A stretch of DNA of 64,000 bases. Origin: Psychrobacter sp. 4Bb. GTDB taxonomy: Bacteria > Pseudomonadota > Gammaproteobacteria > Pseudomonadales > Moraxellaceae. Location of the stretch: contig NZ_PJAS01000076.1 in NCBI RefSeq assembly GCF_002836735.1, positions 1 to 64,000 of the forward strand, in the 5' to 3' direction. Position numbers and translations under genes: made by a program. Under the pieces are notes generated by a model. That model saw only the letters and a list, made by a program, of their open reading frames with translations, was not told where the DNA came from and made no database searches. Shown in pieces: positions 45,224-55,057 of the stretch (position 1 is its first letter; the number at the start of each line of letters is the position of its first letter).

Positions 45224-46714
45224 ATGAATAAACAATCTGGCACGACCACTGACGATACGCCGAAAGAAGTCACGCGCAAAGTATCTGTCGCTATTATTGG
45301 CGCGGGTACCGCAGGTCAAAATGCTTTTCGCCAAGCGAGTAAAATCAAAGATGACGTAATCATTATTAATGAAGGATTTTGGACTACGACCTGTATTGCG
45401 GTCGGCTGTATGCCTAGTAAGCTGTTAATTGCAGCGGCGGATCGCGCACATGATGCCAACCATTCTGCTGAATTTGGTATTCATACAACCACGCAAATAG
45501 ATGGAAAACGCGTAATGGAGCGTGTACGTGACGAACGCAGTCATTTTGCAAGCTACATTAAAAAACAAGTAGACAGCTGGCCTGACCATAAAAAAATTGA
45601 CGGTCGTGCTCGTATTAATGAGCAAGGGCTAATCGAGGTCAATGATGAGCTGATTGCTGCTGAGCAAATCATTGTCGCCACAGGTAGCTCGCCGTTTATT
45701 CCTGATGGATGGGCGGATAAGCTTGGTGATACCATGCTAACGTCTGATAGTGTCTTTGAGCTTGAAGACTTACCAAAAACGATGGCTGTCGTCGGTGCTG
45801 GTGCCATTGGTCTAGAGCTTGCACAAGCATTCACACATTTAGGTGTGGAAGTTACGCTGCTAAACCGTGCCAAACAAGTGGCTGGTCTAAAAGATGATGA
45901 TATTAATAATAAAGCCATGGATTGCTTAAGTCATGAATTGACCATGCATCTAGGCAGCAAAATTACCGATGTAGGTACACAAGCAGATGAAGGTAATAAA
46001 AGTGCGTTTATCAAATATGAAGACAGCGCTGGTGAGTCTCAGCAATGGCAAGGTGAGTACGTCTTAGTTGCTACTGGTCGTCGAAATAATATTAAGCAGC
46101 TAGGTGTCGAAAACTTAGGCGTTAAGCTAGACGATAAGAACCGCCCAAAAAACTTGAGTAAAAAAACAGGTCAGATTGGCGACTTAAACGTCTATATCGT
46201 TGGTGATGCCAATGCTAATATTCCGTTACTGCATGTGGCTAGCGATGAAGGCTATAGTGCAGGCAGTATGGTCTGCGAAAATACAGAAGCGGCTTATATT
46301 CGCCCACCTGCGACACCTTTTTCTATCGTATTTTGCTCACCGCAAATCGTCAATGTTGGTATGTCTTTACCAGAAATCCAAAAAGATTCAGAACTCGAAT
46401 TCGTTATCGGTAGCGTGAGCTTTGATAATCAAGGACGCAGCCGTGTGATGGGCGTCAATTGCGGATTGCTACATATCTATGGTTGCAAAAAGACAGACAG
46501 AATTTTAGGCGCTAGTATGGTCGGCCCTGACGCTGAATATATCGGTCATATACTTGCTACAGCAATTACCAATGATCTAAGTATCAAAGACATGCTCGAC
46601 ACTCCTTTTTATCATCCAACGATACTAGAGGGACTACGTACTGCTCTACGTGATGTACAGTACAAAATGGAGATACCTTTCCAATCTCAAGACGCGCAAG
46701 AAGACAATTTTTAA
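45224..46714 (+). CDS. Dihydrolipoamide dehydrogenase-like FAD oxidoreductase
   Basis: 496 residues from the ATG at 45224; a TTG at 45203 is less likely. The pyridine-nucleotide-disulfide oxidoreductase layout is complete: FAD motif IIGAGTAGQNAF, redox-disulfide motif TTCIAVGCMPSK, NAD(P) motif VVGAGAIGLELAQAFTHLG, VYIVGDANA and the C-terminal HPTILEG His/Glu pair. In Lpd the disulfide motif is usually GGTCLNVGCIPSK; here GG is replaced by TT and LN by IA, which points to a divergent member rather than the standard E3 of 2-oxoacid complexes. The substrate is unknown. It lies after bcp and might supply reducing power, but that is speculation. Confidence 0.88.
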   Translation: MNKQSGTTTDDTPKEVTRKVSVAIIGAGTAGQNAFRQASKIKDDVIIINEGFWTTTCIAVGCMPSKLLIAAADRAHDANHSAEFGIHTTTQIDGKRVMERVRDERSHFASYIKKQVDSWPDHKKIDGRARINEQGLIEVNDELIAAEQIIVATGSSPFIPDGWADKLGDTMLTSDSVFELEDLPKTMAVVGAGAIGLELAQAFTHLGVEVTLLNRAKQVAGLKDDDINNKAMDCLSHELTMHLGSKITDVGTQADEGNKSAFIKYEDSAGESQQWQGEYVLVATGRRNNIKQLGVENLGVKLDDKNRPKNLSKKTGQIGDLNVYIVGDANANIPLLHVASDEGYSAGSMVCENTEAAYIRPPATPFSIVFCSPQIVNVGMSLPEIQKDSELEFVIGSVSFDNQGRSRVMGVNCGLLHIYGCKKTDRILGASMVGPDAEYIGHILATAITNDLSIKDMLDTPFYHPTILEGLRTALRDVQYKMEIPFQSQDAQEDNF

Positions 46715-46792
46715 TTTACAGTTAGGTCTTGCTCTAAAAAATAGAGTTAGGCTTAGTCATCACTCATGCTATATTTGATTGACTAGACAACT

Positions 46793-46819
46793 TGAGGTGA
46801 CGTGTGACCGGACACCTCA
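46793..46819 (+). terminator. Weak hairpin after the flavoprotein gene
   Basis: TGAGGTG pairs with CACCTCA around a 13-base loop, followed by only a short T stretch (TTTATC). Its role as terminator is uncertain. Confidence 0.35.
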
Positions 46820-46849
46820 TTTATCAAACCTTGTATACACACACCCTGC

Positions 46850-48046
46850 ATGGACGAAGCAATGTCAATCGCTAGTGTTACCGACTTTTTTAAAGAAATC
46901 ATTCGTGACCTACATACTAGTCTCTACCTTGCGCTTGGCGGATCTATAGATGAAGAGTCGCTCAATTGGTCTTCTCAAGCAGTAGAGCTTGCTAGCACTG
47001 GCATAAAGATCCTAATACTGCTTGCGGTATTGGGATTTTTTTATTGGTTGGCCAATTATATTCTCAAGCAAAGCAGAGCCAAAATTCGTTTAAATGATCG
47101 CCGCACCAAGATTATCCGTTCAGTTTTGCGCTATGTCTGGATTGTCGCCAGTCTGATAGCGATTATGAGTCAGATAAACTTTGAACCAGAGACCATCAAA
47201 GCCACCGCGAAGGCAAGCACTTGGGCAGGTATCTATTACGTACTTTGGGCATCATCAGGACAAATCATTCACAGAGTCCTACAGCATTATGGTCTCAATG
47301 CTTCCATAGAGCAGCTACTCAAAAATATTTTATCTGTACTACTACTGGTACTCGGGCTTGCCAGCGTCATGGCGCAATTTGGTTTTGACATCGTATCGTT
47401 AGTGGCGGGTTTAGGTATTGTTGGTTTGGCGGTTGGTTTCGCCGCTCAGTCTACCCTTGCTAATTTTATCGCTGGTATCACCATTCTGCTTGAGCAGTCT
47501 TTTCAAGTCGGTGATTGGATTCATATCAATGATAATGAAGGGCGGGTGGTACTTATCGCCTTGCGCACCACTCATATCCTCACTCGAGACAATATTACTG
47601 TCATTATCCCAAACTCCAACGTTGCCTCATCAGAAGTCATCAACCTAACTTCCAAAAACTTTATCCGTTTTGATATTCGTGTACGTATCGCATTCGAAGA
47701 TGATATTGAGACAGCTCGCAAGGAAATCTTGCAAGTACTCAGCGATACCGATGCGGTGCTTAATCGTCCTGAGACCTCAGCTACTGTGGCAGAAATTGGT
47801 GAGTACGGGGTGTTCTTTATCGTACGTTTTTGGGTCAAACCAGCAGCCGTTGCCCGCATACCCAAAATTAAAGAAGTGCTGCAAGAAGAGATTAAAATCG
47901 CGTTTGATGCTGCCAACATTTCTACGCCCTATCCGCATATGCGATTGCTGATGCCAAAAGATGTTGACTACCCTATCGCGACTAAACCCTTTGCAACCAC
48001 TACTCAAATCGTCCCAGAGGAATTACCACTGACGAAAGGTGAGTAG
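46850..48046 (+). CDS. Small-conductance mechanosensitive channel, MscS family
   Basis: The 398-residue inner-membrane protein has membrane segments at about 45-70, 85-105 and 120-145, then the pore-lining helix GLGIVGLAVGFAAQSTLANFIAGI split by the MscS-type Gly/Ala packing. The beta domain follows with FQVGDWIHINDNEGRVVLIALRTTHI and NSNVASSEVINLT, then a C-terminal alpha/beta domain. It protects cells from hypo-osmotic shock. It is larger than E. coli MscS (286) because of an extra N-terminal region. The first ATG (46850) or the one at 46862 could be used. Confidence 0.93.
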   Translation: MDEAMSIASVTDFFKEIIRDLHTSLYLALGGSIDEESLNWSSQAVELASTGIKILILLAVLGFFYWLANYILKQSRAKIRLNDRRTKIIRSVLRYVWIVASLIAIMSQINFEPETIKATAKASTWAGIYYVLWASSGQIIHRVLQHYGLNASIEQLLKNILSVLLLVLGLASVMAQFGFDIVSLVAGLGIVGLAVGFAAQSTLANFIAGITILLEQSFQVGDWIHINDNEGRVVLIALRTTHILTRDNITVIIPNSNVASSEVINLTSKNFIRFDIRVRIAFEDDIETARKEILQVLSDTDAVLNRPETSATVAEIGEYGVFFIVRFWVKPAAVARIPKIKEVLQEEIKIAFDAANISTPYPHMRLLMPKDVDYPIATKPFATTTQIVPEELPLTKGE

Positions 48047-48196
48047 AGAATTTGTTTTCCCGTATTTGACTATCGCATCTTAAAATCTTAAACACGGCTA
48101 CTTTGAACCATCCTACTGTGAATTATGGTAAAATTGCCGGTTACACCGATTATCTTATTATTTGCTTTTTTGTCAATTTAGCCCACAGGTACCCGT

Positions 48197-50503
48197 ATGA
48201 CCGAACAAACCGCGCCCGCATCTCTAACAGCAGCTTCACCAGAGTTGTCGCTTGATCTTATTATTACCTGTGCCGATGGGCTTGAGGCACCACTGCAGAC
48301 TGAGCTAACCAGCTTTGGCATTGACAGCGAAATCAAAAGTACCGGCCGTCTAGCCGTAACTGGTGGCTTGCGTGAGCTATATACTATTTGCCTATGGTCA
48401 CGCGTGGCCTCGCGGGTATTGATGCTGATTAAACGTAAAAACATCAATGCAGAATATGACGTTGCGGAGCAGCTATATGGCTTGGCAAAATCGGTCAATT
48501 GGACTGAGCAGTTTAGCCTAGAGCAAACCTTTGCTATCCGTCTGTCTGTCGATAAGCGTGTCGCCGTCAGTCAGCAGTTTGCCATGCTACGTATTAAAGA
48601 TGCGATTGCCGATACGTTTAACGAAGTTTACGATAGCCGTCCTAACGTCGATAGCAAAAACCCAGACTTCTCTGTTTTTGCAACCATCAATGATAAGCAA
48701 GCTGAGTTGTATTTAGATTTATCAGGTACCAGTTTGCATCGCCGTGGTTACCGTGTGGCTATGACAGAAGCACCATTAAAAGAAAACTTAGCAGCTGCCC
48801 TACTTTATAGTTCTGGTTGGCACAAGAAAAATGAAGCTGGCGATGCACCTTTCTATAATGCGTTAATTGACCCAATGTGCGGCTCTGGAACTTTCCTTAT
48901 CGAAGCGCTATTGATGCATTGCGACTATGCCGTGGGTATCGACAAAGCTGCCAATCAATTTGGTTTTTATCAGTGGCAGCATCATGACGAGACGTTATGG
49001 CAAGAAATGATCGATGATGCTCAAACACGTTTCCGTGAAGCATTAGAGATTGCCAATGAGCAGCCTGATACATTGCCGCTTATGCTGGGCTTTGATGCTG
49101 ATAGTGGTGCGATTCTTGCTACAGAGAAAAACCTTATTGCCGCAGGTTTACAAGACCTTTTACCGCTACTCGATATCGAACATCGTGCGCTTGACCAACT
49201 TAGTAACGTGCTCAAGCCATTAGTCAATGATGGTCGATTGAGCAATCCTTTGGTCATTACCAACCCACCGTATGGTGAGCGTTTGGGTGATGAAGAAATG
49301 ATTAAGCCGTTGTATCAAGCAATTGGGCTGATATTGCAAGACAGCTTTGCCGGTAGTGGCATTGACCCGATGCTTGGCATATTGGCCTCTCATGTCGAAC
49401 AAGTAGATATTCTACCGATTAAAGAACCAAAAACTTTACGCTGTCATAATGGTGCTATCACCGTCTATTTCCGCTACGGAACGCTTATCGCTGGACAAAC
49501 GGGCAATCTTGTTAGTCGTTTTGAGAAACGCGAGATTGAAGTAGAAGATGGTCAAGACTTTATTAATCGTCTGCAAAAAAACCTTGCTAAGCTCAAGAAA
49601 CTGGCCAAAAAAGACAATGTAAGCAACGTTCGTGTTTACGATGCTGATTTACCTGATTTCAAAGTCGCGATCGACTTGTACGGTGATTATGCGCATGTGC
49701 AAGAATATGCGCCGCCAAAGACCATCCCACCTGAAACTGCAAAGAAACGCTTTAACTTGGCATTGATGGGTATCCGTGAAGTCTTTGATATTAACCGTGA
49801 ACAGATCTTTATCAAAACGCGTGCTCGTCAGTCTGGTAACGATCAGTACAGCAAGCAGAACACCACAGAAAAACGTGGCAAGTTTCATGTTGCGCGCGAA
49901 GATGGTGCCTACCTGTATGTCAACTTTACAGATTACTTAGATACTGGTCTGTTTATCGATCACCGTAATATGCGTGCTCGTATCAAGGACAACAGCCACG
50001 GTAAAGCAGTACTTAACCTGTTTGCTTATACTTGTACCGCAAGTGTGCATGCAGCGCTTGCTGGTGCGAAGAAGGTCACTAGCGTTGACTTGTCACAGAA
50101 CTATCTAGATTGGGGCAAACAAAACTTTGTCTTGAACGGTTTGGACGTTAGTCGCAATAAGTACCAGTTCGTTGCTGCCGATATCTTTGAGTGGATTAAA
50201 GACAATACCGAACAGTTCGATGTTATCTTTATTGACCCACCGACCTTCTCAAACTCTAAGAAGTTTCAAGGTACTTTTGATGTACAGCGTGACCATGCTG
50301 CACTGATTAATCGTGCAATGAACCGTCTCACCTCTGATGGCGTTTTGTACTTTTCGAACAACTTTACGCGTTTTGAATTGGATGAACAGCTGACTCAGCG
50401 TTATGACATCATTGATATCACCCAAAAGACCATTGGTTTTGATTTCAATATTAAAAAGCCGATTCATCAAAGCTTTGAGATTCGTCATCGTCAAAGTCTA
50501 TAA
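48197..50503 (+). CDS. rlmKL: Bifunctional 23S rRNA (m2G2445, m7G2069) methyltransferase
   Basis: The 768-residue fusion has the RlmL part first (THUMP domain about 70-165, then a Rossmann methyltransferase with DPMCGSGTFLIEA and the catalytic NPPYGERLG) and the RlmK part second (LNLFAYTCTASVHAA, then IFIDPPTFSNSKKFQG). It modifies G2445 and G2069 in 23S rRNA during ribosome assembly. Length and order match E. coli RlmKL (702) with modest insertions. A terminator follows. Confidence 0.96.
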   Translation: MTEQTAPASLTAASPELSLDLIITCADGLEAPLQTELTSFGIDSEIKSTGRLAVTGGLRELYTICLWSRVASRVLMLIKRKNINAEYDVAEQLYGLAKSVNWTEQFSLEQTFAIRLSVDKRVAVSQQFAMLRIKDAIADTFNEVYDSRPNVDSKNPDFSVFATINDKQAELYLDLSGTSLHRRGYRVAMTEAPLKENLAAALLYSSGWHKKNEAGDAPFYNALIDPMCGSGTFLIEALLMHCDYAVGIDKAANQFGFYQWQHHDETLWQEMIDDAQTRFREALEIANEQPDTLPLMLGFDADSGAILATEKNLIAAGLQDLLPLLDIEHRALDQLSNVLKPLVNDGRLSNPLVITNPPYGERLGDEEMIKPLYQAIGLILQDSFAGSGIDPMLGILASHVEQVDILPIKEPKTLRCHNGAITVYFRYGTLIAGQTGNLVSRFEKREIEVEDGQDFINRLQKNLAKLKKLAKKDNVSNVRVYDADLPDFKVAIDLYGDYAHVQEYAPPKTIPPETAKKRFNLALMGIREVFDINREQIFIKTRARQSGNDQYSKQNTTEKRGKFHVAREDGAYLYVNFTDYLDTGLFIDHRNMRARIKDNSHGKAVLNLFAYTCTASVHAALAGAKKVTSVDLSQNYLDWGKQNFVLNGLDVSRNKYQFVAADIFEWIKDNTEQFDVIFIDPPTFSNSKKFQGTFDVQRDHAALINRAMNRLTSDGVLYFSNNFTRFELDEQLTQRYDIIDITQKTIGFDFNIKKPIHQSFEIRHRQSL

Positions 50504-50637
50504 TTCGAAGTCTTAAATTTACAGTTTAGAATCTAAAGTCCGTAAACAGGATTTTGATAAATAAGACTATAGATTTATAAGGGCAATATAAGTACCTGAA
50601 ACTTCTGTTTTTTGCCGAATGTATATGAAATATAACA

Positions 50638-50671
50638 ATGACCCAATCAGCTTTGATTGGGTCATTTTTTG
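50638..50671 (+). terminator. Intrinsic terminator after rlmKL
   Basis: ATGACCCAATCA pairs with TGATTGGGTCAT around GCTT, followed by TTTTTT. Confidence 0.93.
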
Positions 50672-50782
50672 TTGCTATGATAGAGCGTTACTAGGCGATG
50701 GATTTGCGCAGTTATTGCGTAAGCATCGCCTTTTTTCGATGACTTTATAAAACCACTAACGTCTAATAAAAAGGATAACACC

Positions 50783-51358
50783 ATGGCTTTATCACTTAAT
50801 AAAGGCGGTAATTTATCGCTAACGAAAACTGACCCAAATTTAACCAAGCTACTTATCGGTCTTGGTTGGGATGAGCGTGCCACTTCTGGTGCTGAGTTCG
50901 ACCTTGATGCTAGCGTATTTTTGCTAAATGGCGCGGGTAAAGTGCGCGGCGATCATGACTTCATCTTTTATAATCAGCTGAAGTCTGACAATGGCGCTGT
51001 CGAGCATACTGGTGACAACCGTACTGGCGAAGGCGACGGTGATGATGAAGTTATCAAAGTAAATCTCACTCAAGTACCTGCAGACGTAGATAAAGTAGTC
51101 GTGACAGTGACTATTCATGACGCGGCTGCGCGTAGCCAGAACTTTGGTCAGGTCGCAAACGCCTTTATCCGTGTCGTTAACGAAGAGACTGGCACTGAAG
51201 TCGTACGTTTTGATCTAGCAGAAGACTACTCTGTAGAGACAGCGATGGTGTTTGGCGAAGTATATCGTCACAACGGCGAATGGAAATTCCGTGCTGTTGG
51301 TCAAGGCTACTCGGGCGGCTTGCAAGCGATGTGTCAGCAATACGGTGTTGATATCTAA
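50783..51358 (+). CDS. terD: TerD-family protein (paralogue 1)
   Basis: The 191-residue cytoplasmic protein is a full-length TerD. The calcium-binding motifs are intact: DLDAS (40-44) and [12 protein letters not shown] (78-89). The C-terminus [22 protein letters not shown] is the family hallmark. TerD proteins are Ca2+-binding, membrane-associated components of the Ter stress response, linked to tellurite, phage and DNA-damage tolerance. It opens a 13-kb Ter locus and is followed by its own terminator. AAAAGGA precedes the ATG. A second, very similar copy lies at 54276. Confidence 0.96.
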   Translation: MALSLNKGGNLSLTKTDPNLTKLLIGLGWDERATSGAEFDLDASVFLLNGAGKVRGDHDFIFYNQLKSDNGAVEHTGDNRTGEGDGDDEVIKVNLTQVPADVDKVVVTVTIHDAAARSQNFGQVANAFIRVVNEETGTEVVRFDLAEDYSVETAMVFGEVYRHNGEWKFRAVGQGYSGGLQAMCQQYGVDI

Positions 51359-51499
51359 AACCATTATTTACTGGTATTTAGTCTGTTATTAGTCACTGTC
51401 ATCACGTCCAAAATAGCAAACCGCCATCGTTGCAAATAGTCACAATTTTTAATGGCCAAATGACTAGTAATGCTTTACGTTTCGTTTAAAATTATGCAT

Positions 51500-51528
51500 A
51501 AAAAGTGGTTAGTACTAACCGCTTTTTT
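51500..51528 (+). terminator. Intrinsic terminator after first terD
   Basis: AAAAGTGGTTAG pairs with CTAACCGCTTTT (one G-T pair) and TTTTTT follows. Confidence 0.88.
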
Positions 51529-51585
51529 GCGGTTCATGCCTATACTAGGTAGACCTTAGCTTTACGCAACCATACAGGATGTGTC

Positions 51586-52653
51586 ATGAGACATTTTTAT
51601 TTAGACTTTATCTTCACCGCAATTGCTTTGGCAATAGCAGCATGGTGGGGATATTCACATGGCGGTATGGGTGGCATGATAGCCACTCTTTCCATTACCG
51701 CTATTTTGGCCGTCATGGAGATTTCATTATCTTTTGATAATGCGGTGGTCAATGCTTCAGTCCTTAAGGGCTGGGACGAATTTTGGAAAAAGATATTTTT
51801 AACCGTTGGTATCCTAATCGCCGTATTCGGTATGCGATTGGTCTTCCCTATTGTCATCGTCGCGGTTACTGCTGACCTTGGTATGATGGAAGTTATCAAC
51901 TTGGCTTTATATAGCCCTGAAGAGTACTCAGCAAGACTGATGGCACACCATGCAGAAATCTCAGCATTCGGTGGTATCTTCTTACTATTGGTATTCTTGA
52001 ACTTTATTTTTGATGACAAAGAAGTACATTGGTTTGACTGGCTTGAGAGCCGTTTAGCCAAGCTAGGTAAAGTCGATGCTATGAGCGTATTTGTAGCGCT
52101 TATCGTCTTGATGATCGCGGTATCATGGGCCAATGCAGAGCAGTCAAGCGCTGTCCTAATCGCAGGTGTTTGGGGTATCTTGGTTTATCTGGGCGTACAG
52201 GTTGTATCGGGTATGCTTGAGGGCGATCTGGAAGAAGACCTAGAAAACGAAGAAAATGGTTCGGGCGCTGCGGCGACCAGTGCCATTATGAAAGGTGGTA
52301 TCATTGGTTTCTTATACTTAGAAGTCCTAGATGCCTCATTCAGTTTCGATGGTGTGATTGGCGCATTTGCAATTACTAATGACGTGATTGTTATCATGTT
52401 AGGTCTTGCGATTGGTGCGATGTTCGTACGTTCTATGACTATCTTCTTGGTAGACAAAGGCACGCTTGACGAGTTCATCTATCTTGAGCATGGCGCACAT
52501 TATGCAATCGGCGCATTGGCACTGATTATGCTATTGTCAGTGAAGTTCCATGTGCCAGAGATTATCACTGGTCTGATTGGTATTGCCTTTATTGGTTGGG
52601 CGCTGCTAGCGTCACTTCAGCATCGTAAAGCTGAAAAAGCAAGCCTAAACTAA
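51586..52653 (+). CDS. DUF475/TerC-like integral membrane protein
   Basis: The 355-residue protein has about nine or ten membrane segments. The motif ILAVMEISLSFDNAVVNASVLKGW, split here as LAVMEISLSFDNAV then NASVLKGW, carries the acidic residues that define TerC/DUF475 proteins. A second copy, LEVLDASFSFDGVIGAF, lies in the other half. TerC relatives are thought to export or buffer metal ions (manganese, calcium) and form complexes with TerD proteins. It lies between two terD genes, which supports a functional link. AGGATG precedes the ATG. Confidence 0.92.
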   Translation: MRHFYLDFIFTAIALAIAAWWGYSHGGMGGMIATLSITAILAVMEISLSFDNAVVNASVLKGWDEFWKKIFLTVGILIAVFGMRLVFPIVIVAVTADLGMMEVINLALYSPEEYSARLMAHHAEISAFGGIFLLLVFLNFIFDDKEVHWFDWLESRLAKLGKVDAMSVFVALIVLMIAVSWANAEQSSAVLIAGVWGILVYLGVQVVSGMLEGDLEEDLENEENGSGAAATSAIMKGGIIGFLYLEVLDASFSFDGVIGAFAITNDVIVIMLGLAIGAMFVRSMTIFLVDKGTLDEFIYLEHGAHYAIGALALIMLLSVKFHVPEIITGLIGIAFIGWALLASLQHRKAEKASLN

Positions 52654-52692
52654 AGCGTGTTCTCAGTGTAGTCTGTATCTAGTTATACATCT

Positions 52693-52729
52693 AAACAGGT
52701 CATATCATCAGGTATGGCCTGTTTTTTTT
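52693..52729 (+). terminator. Intrinsic terminator after the DUF475 gene
   Basis: AAACAGGTCATA pairs with TATGGCCTGTTT (one G-T pair), followed by eight T. Confidence 0.9.
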
Positions 52730-52900
52730 CACACTATTTTTGCCTTACTATTAGGTCATATTGAAGCCCCAAGATATCGAAATGACCCATAATTGAGACA
52801 ATCAATGGTTAAAACTACGTTTGCCCTGTTACTATTACCCTATCTTCAGTTAAAATCCTCGTCCTTAAATAACTTGTCGAAATAAGACCCTATAAACGAT

Positions 52901-53821
52901 ATGCAAAAAATTCTTGATGATATTGCTGCAGAGATGGCAAGAGAAACTGACCGCGGCAAAGTAGCAGATTATATCCCGCAACTGGCTCATATTGATCCTA
53001 ATCAGTTCGGTATAGCCGTAGCGACTCCTGATGGGCATATGTATACAGCAGGTGATGCAAGCACTCTGTTTTCCATCCAAAGTATCTCTAAGGTATTTAC
53101 CTTAACCATTGGTCTTGGCAAGCTAGGCGATACACTTTGGACACACGTCGGGCGTGAACCATCTGGCGATCCTTTTAATTCAATTGTGATGCTCGAGCAT
53201 GAGTCTGGTCGACCGCGCAACCCATTTATCAATGCTGGTGCCATTGCCGTGGTGGATGCTATTATGATGGGGCATAAACCCAAAGAAACACTGGGTGAAA
53301 TTCTGCAGTTTGTCCACCTCATTGCAGATGATGAGTCAATTCGCTTTGATCATAAAGTAGCGGCTTCTGAGATGGCGCACAAGGACCGAAATGCCTCTCT
53401 GGCGCACTTTATGAAATCCTTTGGTCGTTTAAGACACGATGTGGACAATGTATTAGGTACGTATTTTCATCAGTGCTCAATTGCAATGAACTGCCAACAG
53501 TTGGCCAGCGCCGGTCTTTATTTAGTGTCTAACGGAGTTGATAAACACTCAGGAGTACGTGTAATCAATGAAAAAAGAGCACGCCGTATTAACTCATTGA
53601 TGATGATGTGTGGTCATTATGATGGCTCTGGCGAATTTGCTTACCGCGTGGGCTTACCAGGCAAAAGTGGTGTTGGTGGCGGTATTTTGACGATAGCACC
53701 TGGTAAAGGTTCTATCGCTGTCTGGTCACCAGGGCTTGATCATGTAGGTAACTCTAAGCTTGGACTAAAAGCACTAGAGCGCTTCGTACAAAAAACTGGC
53801 TGGTCGGTTTTTGCAGAATAA
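52901..53821 (+). CDS. glsA: Glutaminase
   Basis: The 306-residue beta-lactamase-fold glutaminase turns glutamine into glutamate and ammonia. The catalytic Ser-x-x-Lys lies in SIQSISKVF. Other signatures are [32 protein letters not shown] and [12 protein letters not shown]. In E. coli the related YbaS supports acid resistance through ammonia release. It sits between Ter genes with no other metabolic neighbour. The start has only a weak ribosome binding site. Confidence 0.97.
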   Translation: MQKILDDIAAEMARETDRGKVADYIPQLAHIDPNQFGIAVATPDGHMYTAGDASTLFSIQSISKVFTLTIGLGKLGDTLWTHVGREPSGDPFNSIVMLEHESGRPRNPFINAGAIAVVDAIMMGHKPKETLGEILQFVHLIADDESIRFDHKVAASEMAHKDRNASLAHFMKSFGRLRHDVDNVLGTYFHQCSIAMNCQQLASAGLYLVSNGVDKHSGVRVINEKRARRINSLMMMCGHYDGSGEFAYRVGLPGKSGVGGGILTIAPGKGSIAVWSPGLDHVGNSKLGLKALERFVQKTGWSVFAE

Positions 53822-54275
53822 GAGATACATGTATATTTATCTAAATAGGTTTTTTATATAATGCCATGCTCTCATACTAGCTGCGAAGCATACCTAAGCC
53901 ATGAGTTAGTTTGTTCTAAGCCCATATAGTCAGTCGGTGCTTTTTAAAGCGATTGTTTTATCTAAGCTACCTTTGTGCTAAATCCCTTTTGTATGAAACA
54001 TTACTTTTCATAACAATATCTTAACGACTATTGCTAAGTTGATTAGAAATTATCAAAGATACAGAAGTATTATGTCCCTTAGTAAGCATATAGTAAGCGC
54101 ACAAAATACGCCTTGCTTAGTGAGCAAACGCTTAGTATAGTAAAACCTAATGATATGCAGGGCATAGGATACAGGTAAGTTTTTATTATTTGCTCTGAGA
54201 TATCAGTCACTGCACAACTTTTAGTTTATTTTTTATCAATCAATCCACTTAACTATTAATCCAAAGGATATTTGT
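53822..54275. other. Intergenic region glsA / second terD
   Basis: 454 bases, A/T-rich, with no gene I can support. AAAGGA lies just before the next ATG. No strong hairpin terminator for glsA was recognised. Confidence 0.5.
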
Positions 54276-54851
54276 ATGGCTATTAGCTTAACAAAAGGCG
54301 GCAACGTAAACTTATCAAAAGAAGCGCCAGGTTTAACTAACATTACAGTCGGTCTAGGCTGGGATCCACGTGCCACTGACGGCCAAGAGTTTGATTTAGA
54401 TGCAATCGGTTTCTTGATTAACGAAGCAGGCAAAGTCCGTAATGACCAAGACTTTATCTTTTTCAATAACTTAAAATCAGACAACGGCGCTGTTGAGCAT
54501 ACTGGTGATAACCGTACTGGCGAAGGCGATGGCGATGACGAGAAAATCAAAATCAATCTTGCGAGCATCCCAGCTGACGTCAACAAAGTAGCTATCTGTG
54601 CCATCATCTATGAAGGCCAAGCACGTAACCAAAATTTCGGTCAAGTTGGTGATGCTTATATCCGCGTTGTAAACGACAATGGCGAATCTGAAATCGCTCG
54701 TTACGACTTATCAGAAGATGGCAGCACTGAAACAGCGATGATTTTCGGTGAATTATATCGTCACAGCGGTGATTGGAAATTCCGTGCGGTTGGTCAAGGC
54801 TTCAGCGGTGGTCTTGGACCATTAGCAGCCTCTTATGGCGTAAATGTTTAA
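54276..54851 (+). CDS. terD: TerD-family protein (paralogue 2)
   Basis: The 191-residue protein is the same length as the first copy and collinear with it. Calcium-binding motifs are DLDA (40-43) and [12 protein letters not shown] (78-89), and the C-terminal [22 protein letters not shown] is conserved. The stretch after DLDA differs (IGFLINEA against SVFLLNGA), so the two copies have diverged moderately, as TerD and TerE do in E. coli. AAAGGA precedes the ATG. Confidence 0.96.
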   Translation: MAISLTKGGNVNLSKEAPGLTNITVGLGWDPRATDGQEFDLDAIGFLINEAGKVRNDQDFIFFNNLKSDNGAVEHTGDNRTGEGDGDDEKIKINLASIPADVNKVAICAIIYEGQARNQNFGQVGDAYIRVVNDNGESEIARYDLSEDGSTETAMIFGELYRHSGDWKFRAVGQGFSGGLGPLAASYGVNV

Positions 54852-54918
54852 CGTTAAAACCAACGTAAACGTTTAGCAAGCCAATTATCATAATCAGATG
54901 TCTGGTTATGATCTAATG

Positions 54919-54960
54919 AGCCATCAAGTGTGCCCCTTTAACGCATTTGATGGCTTTAAA
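54919..54960 (+). terminator. Hairpins after the second terD
   Basis: AGCCATCAA pairs with TTGATGGCT around a 19-base loop, followed by TTAAATTT. A second hairpin, ATCATAATCAGA / CTGGTTATGAT (54887-54912), lies just before it. Confidence 0.55.
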
Positions 54961-55057
54961 TTTAATTGGCTTATCATTAAAAGCTATATAGCATATAAAA
55001 GCACACGCACATATTAAGAGCATTTAACAAAGATATTAGAATAAGGATTTGCAAGCC

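Noticed and set aside
51597..52133. 178-codon frame antisense to the DUF475 gene
   Set aside because: It is a shadow of the strongly supported membrane protein; rich in Ser, Ile and Thr as expected from antisense translation.
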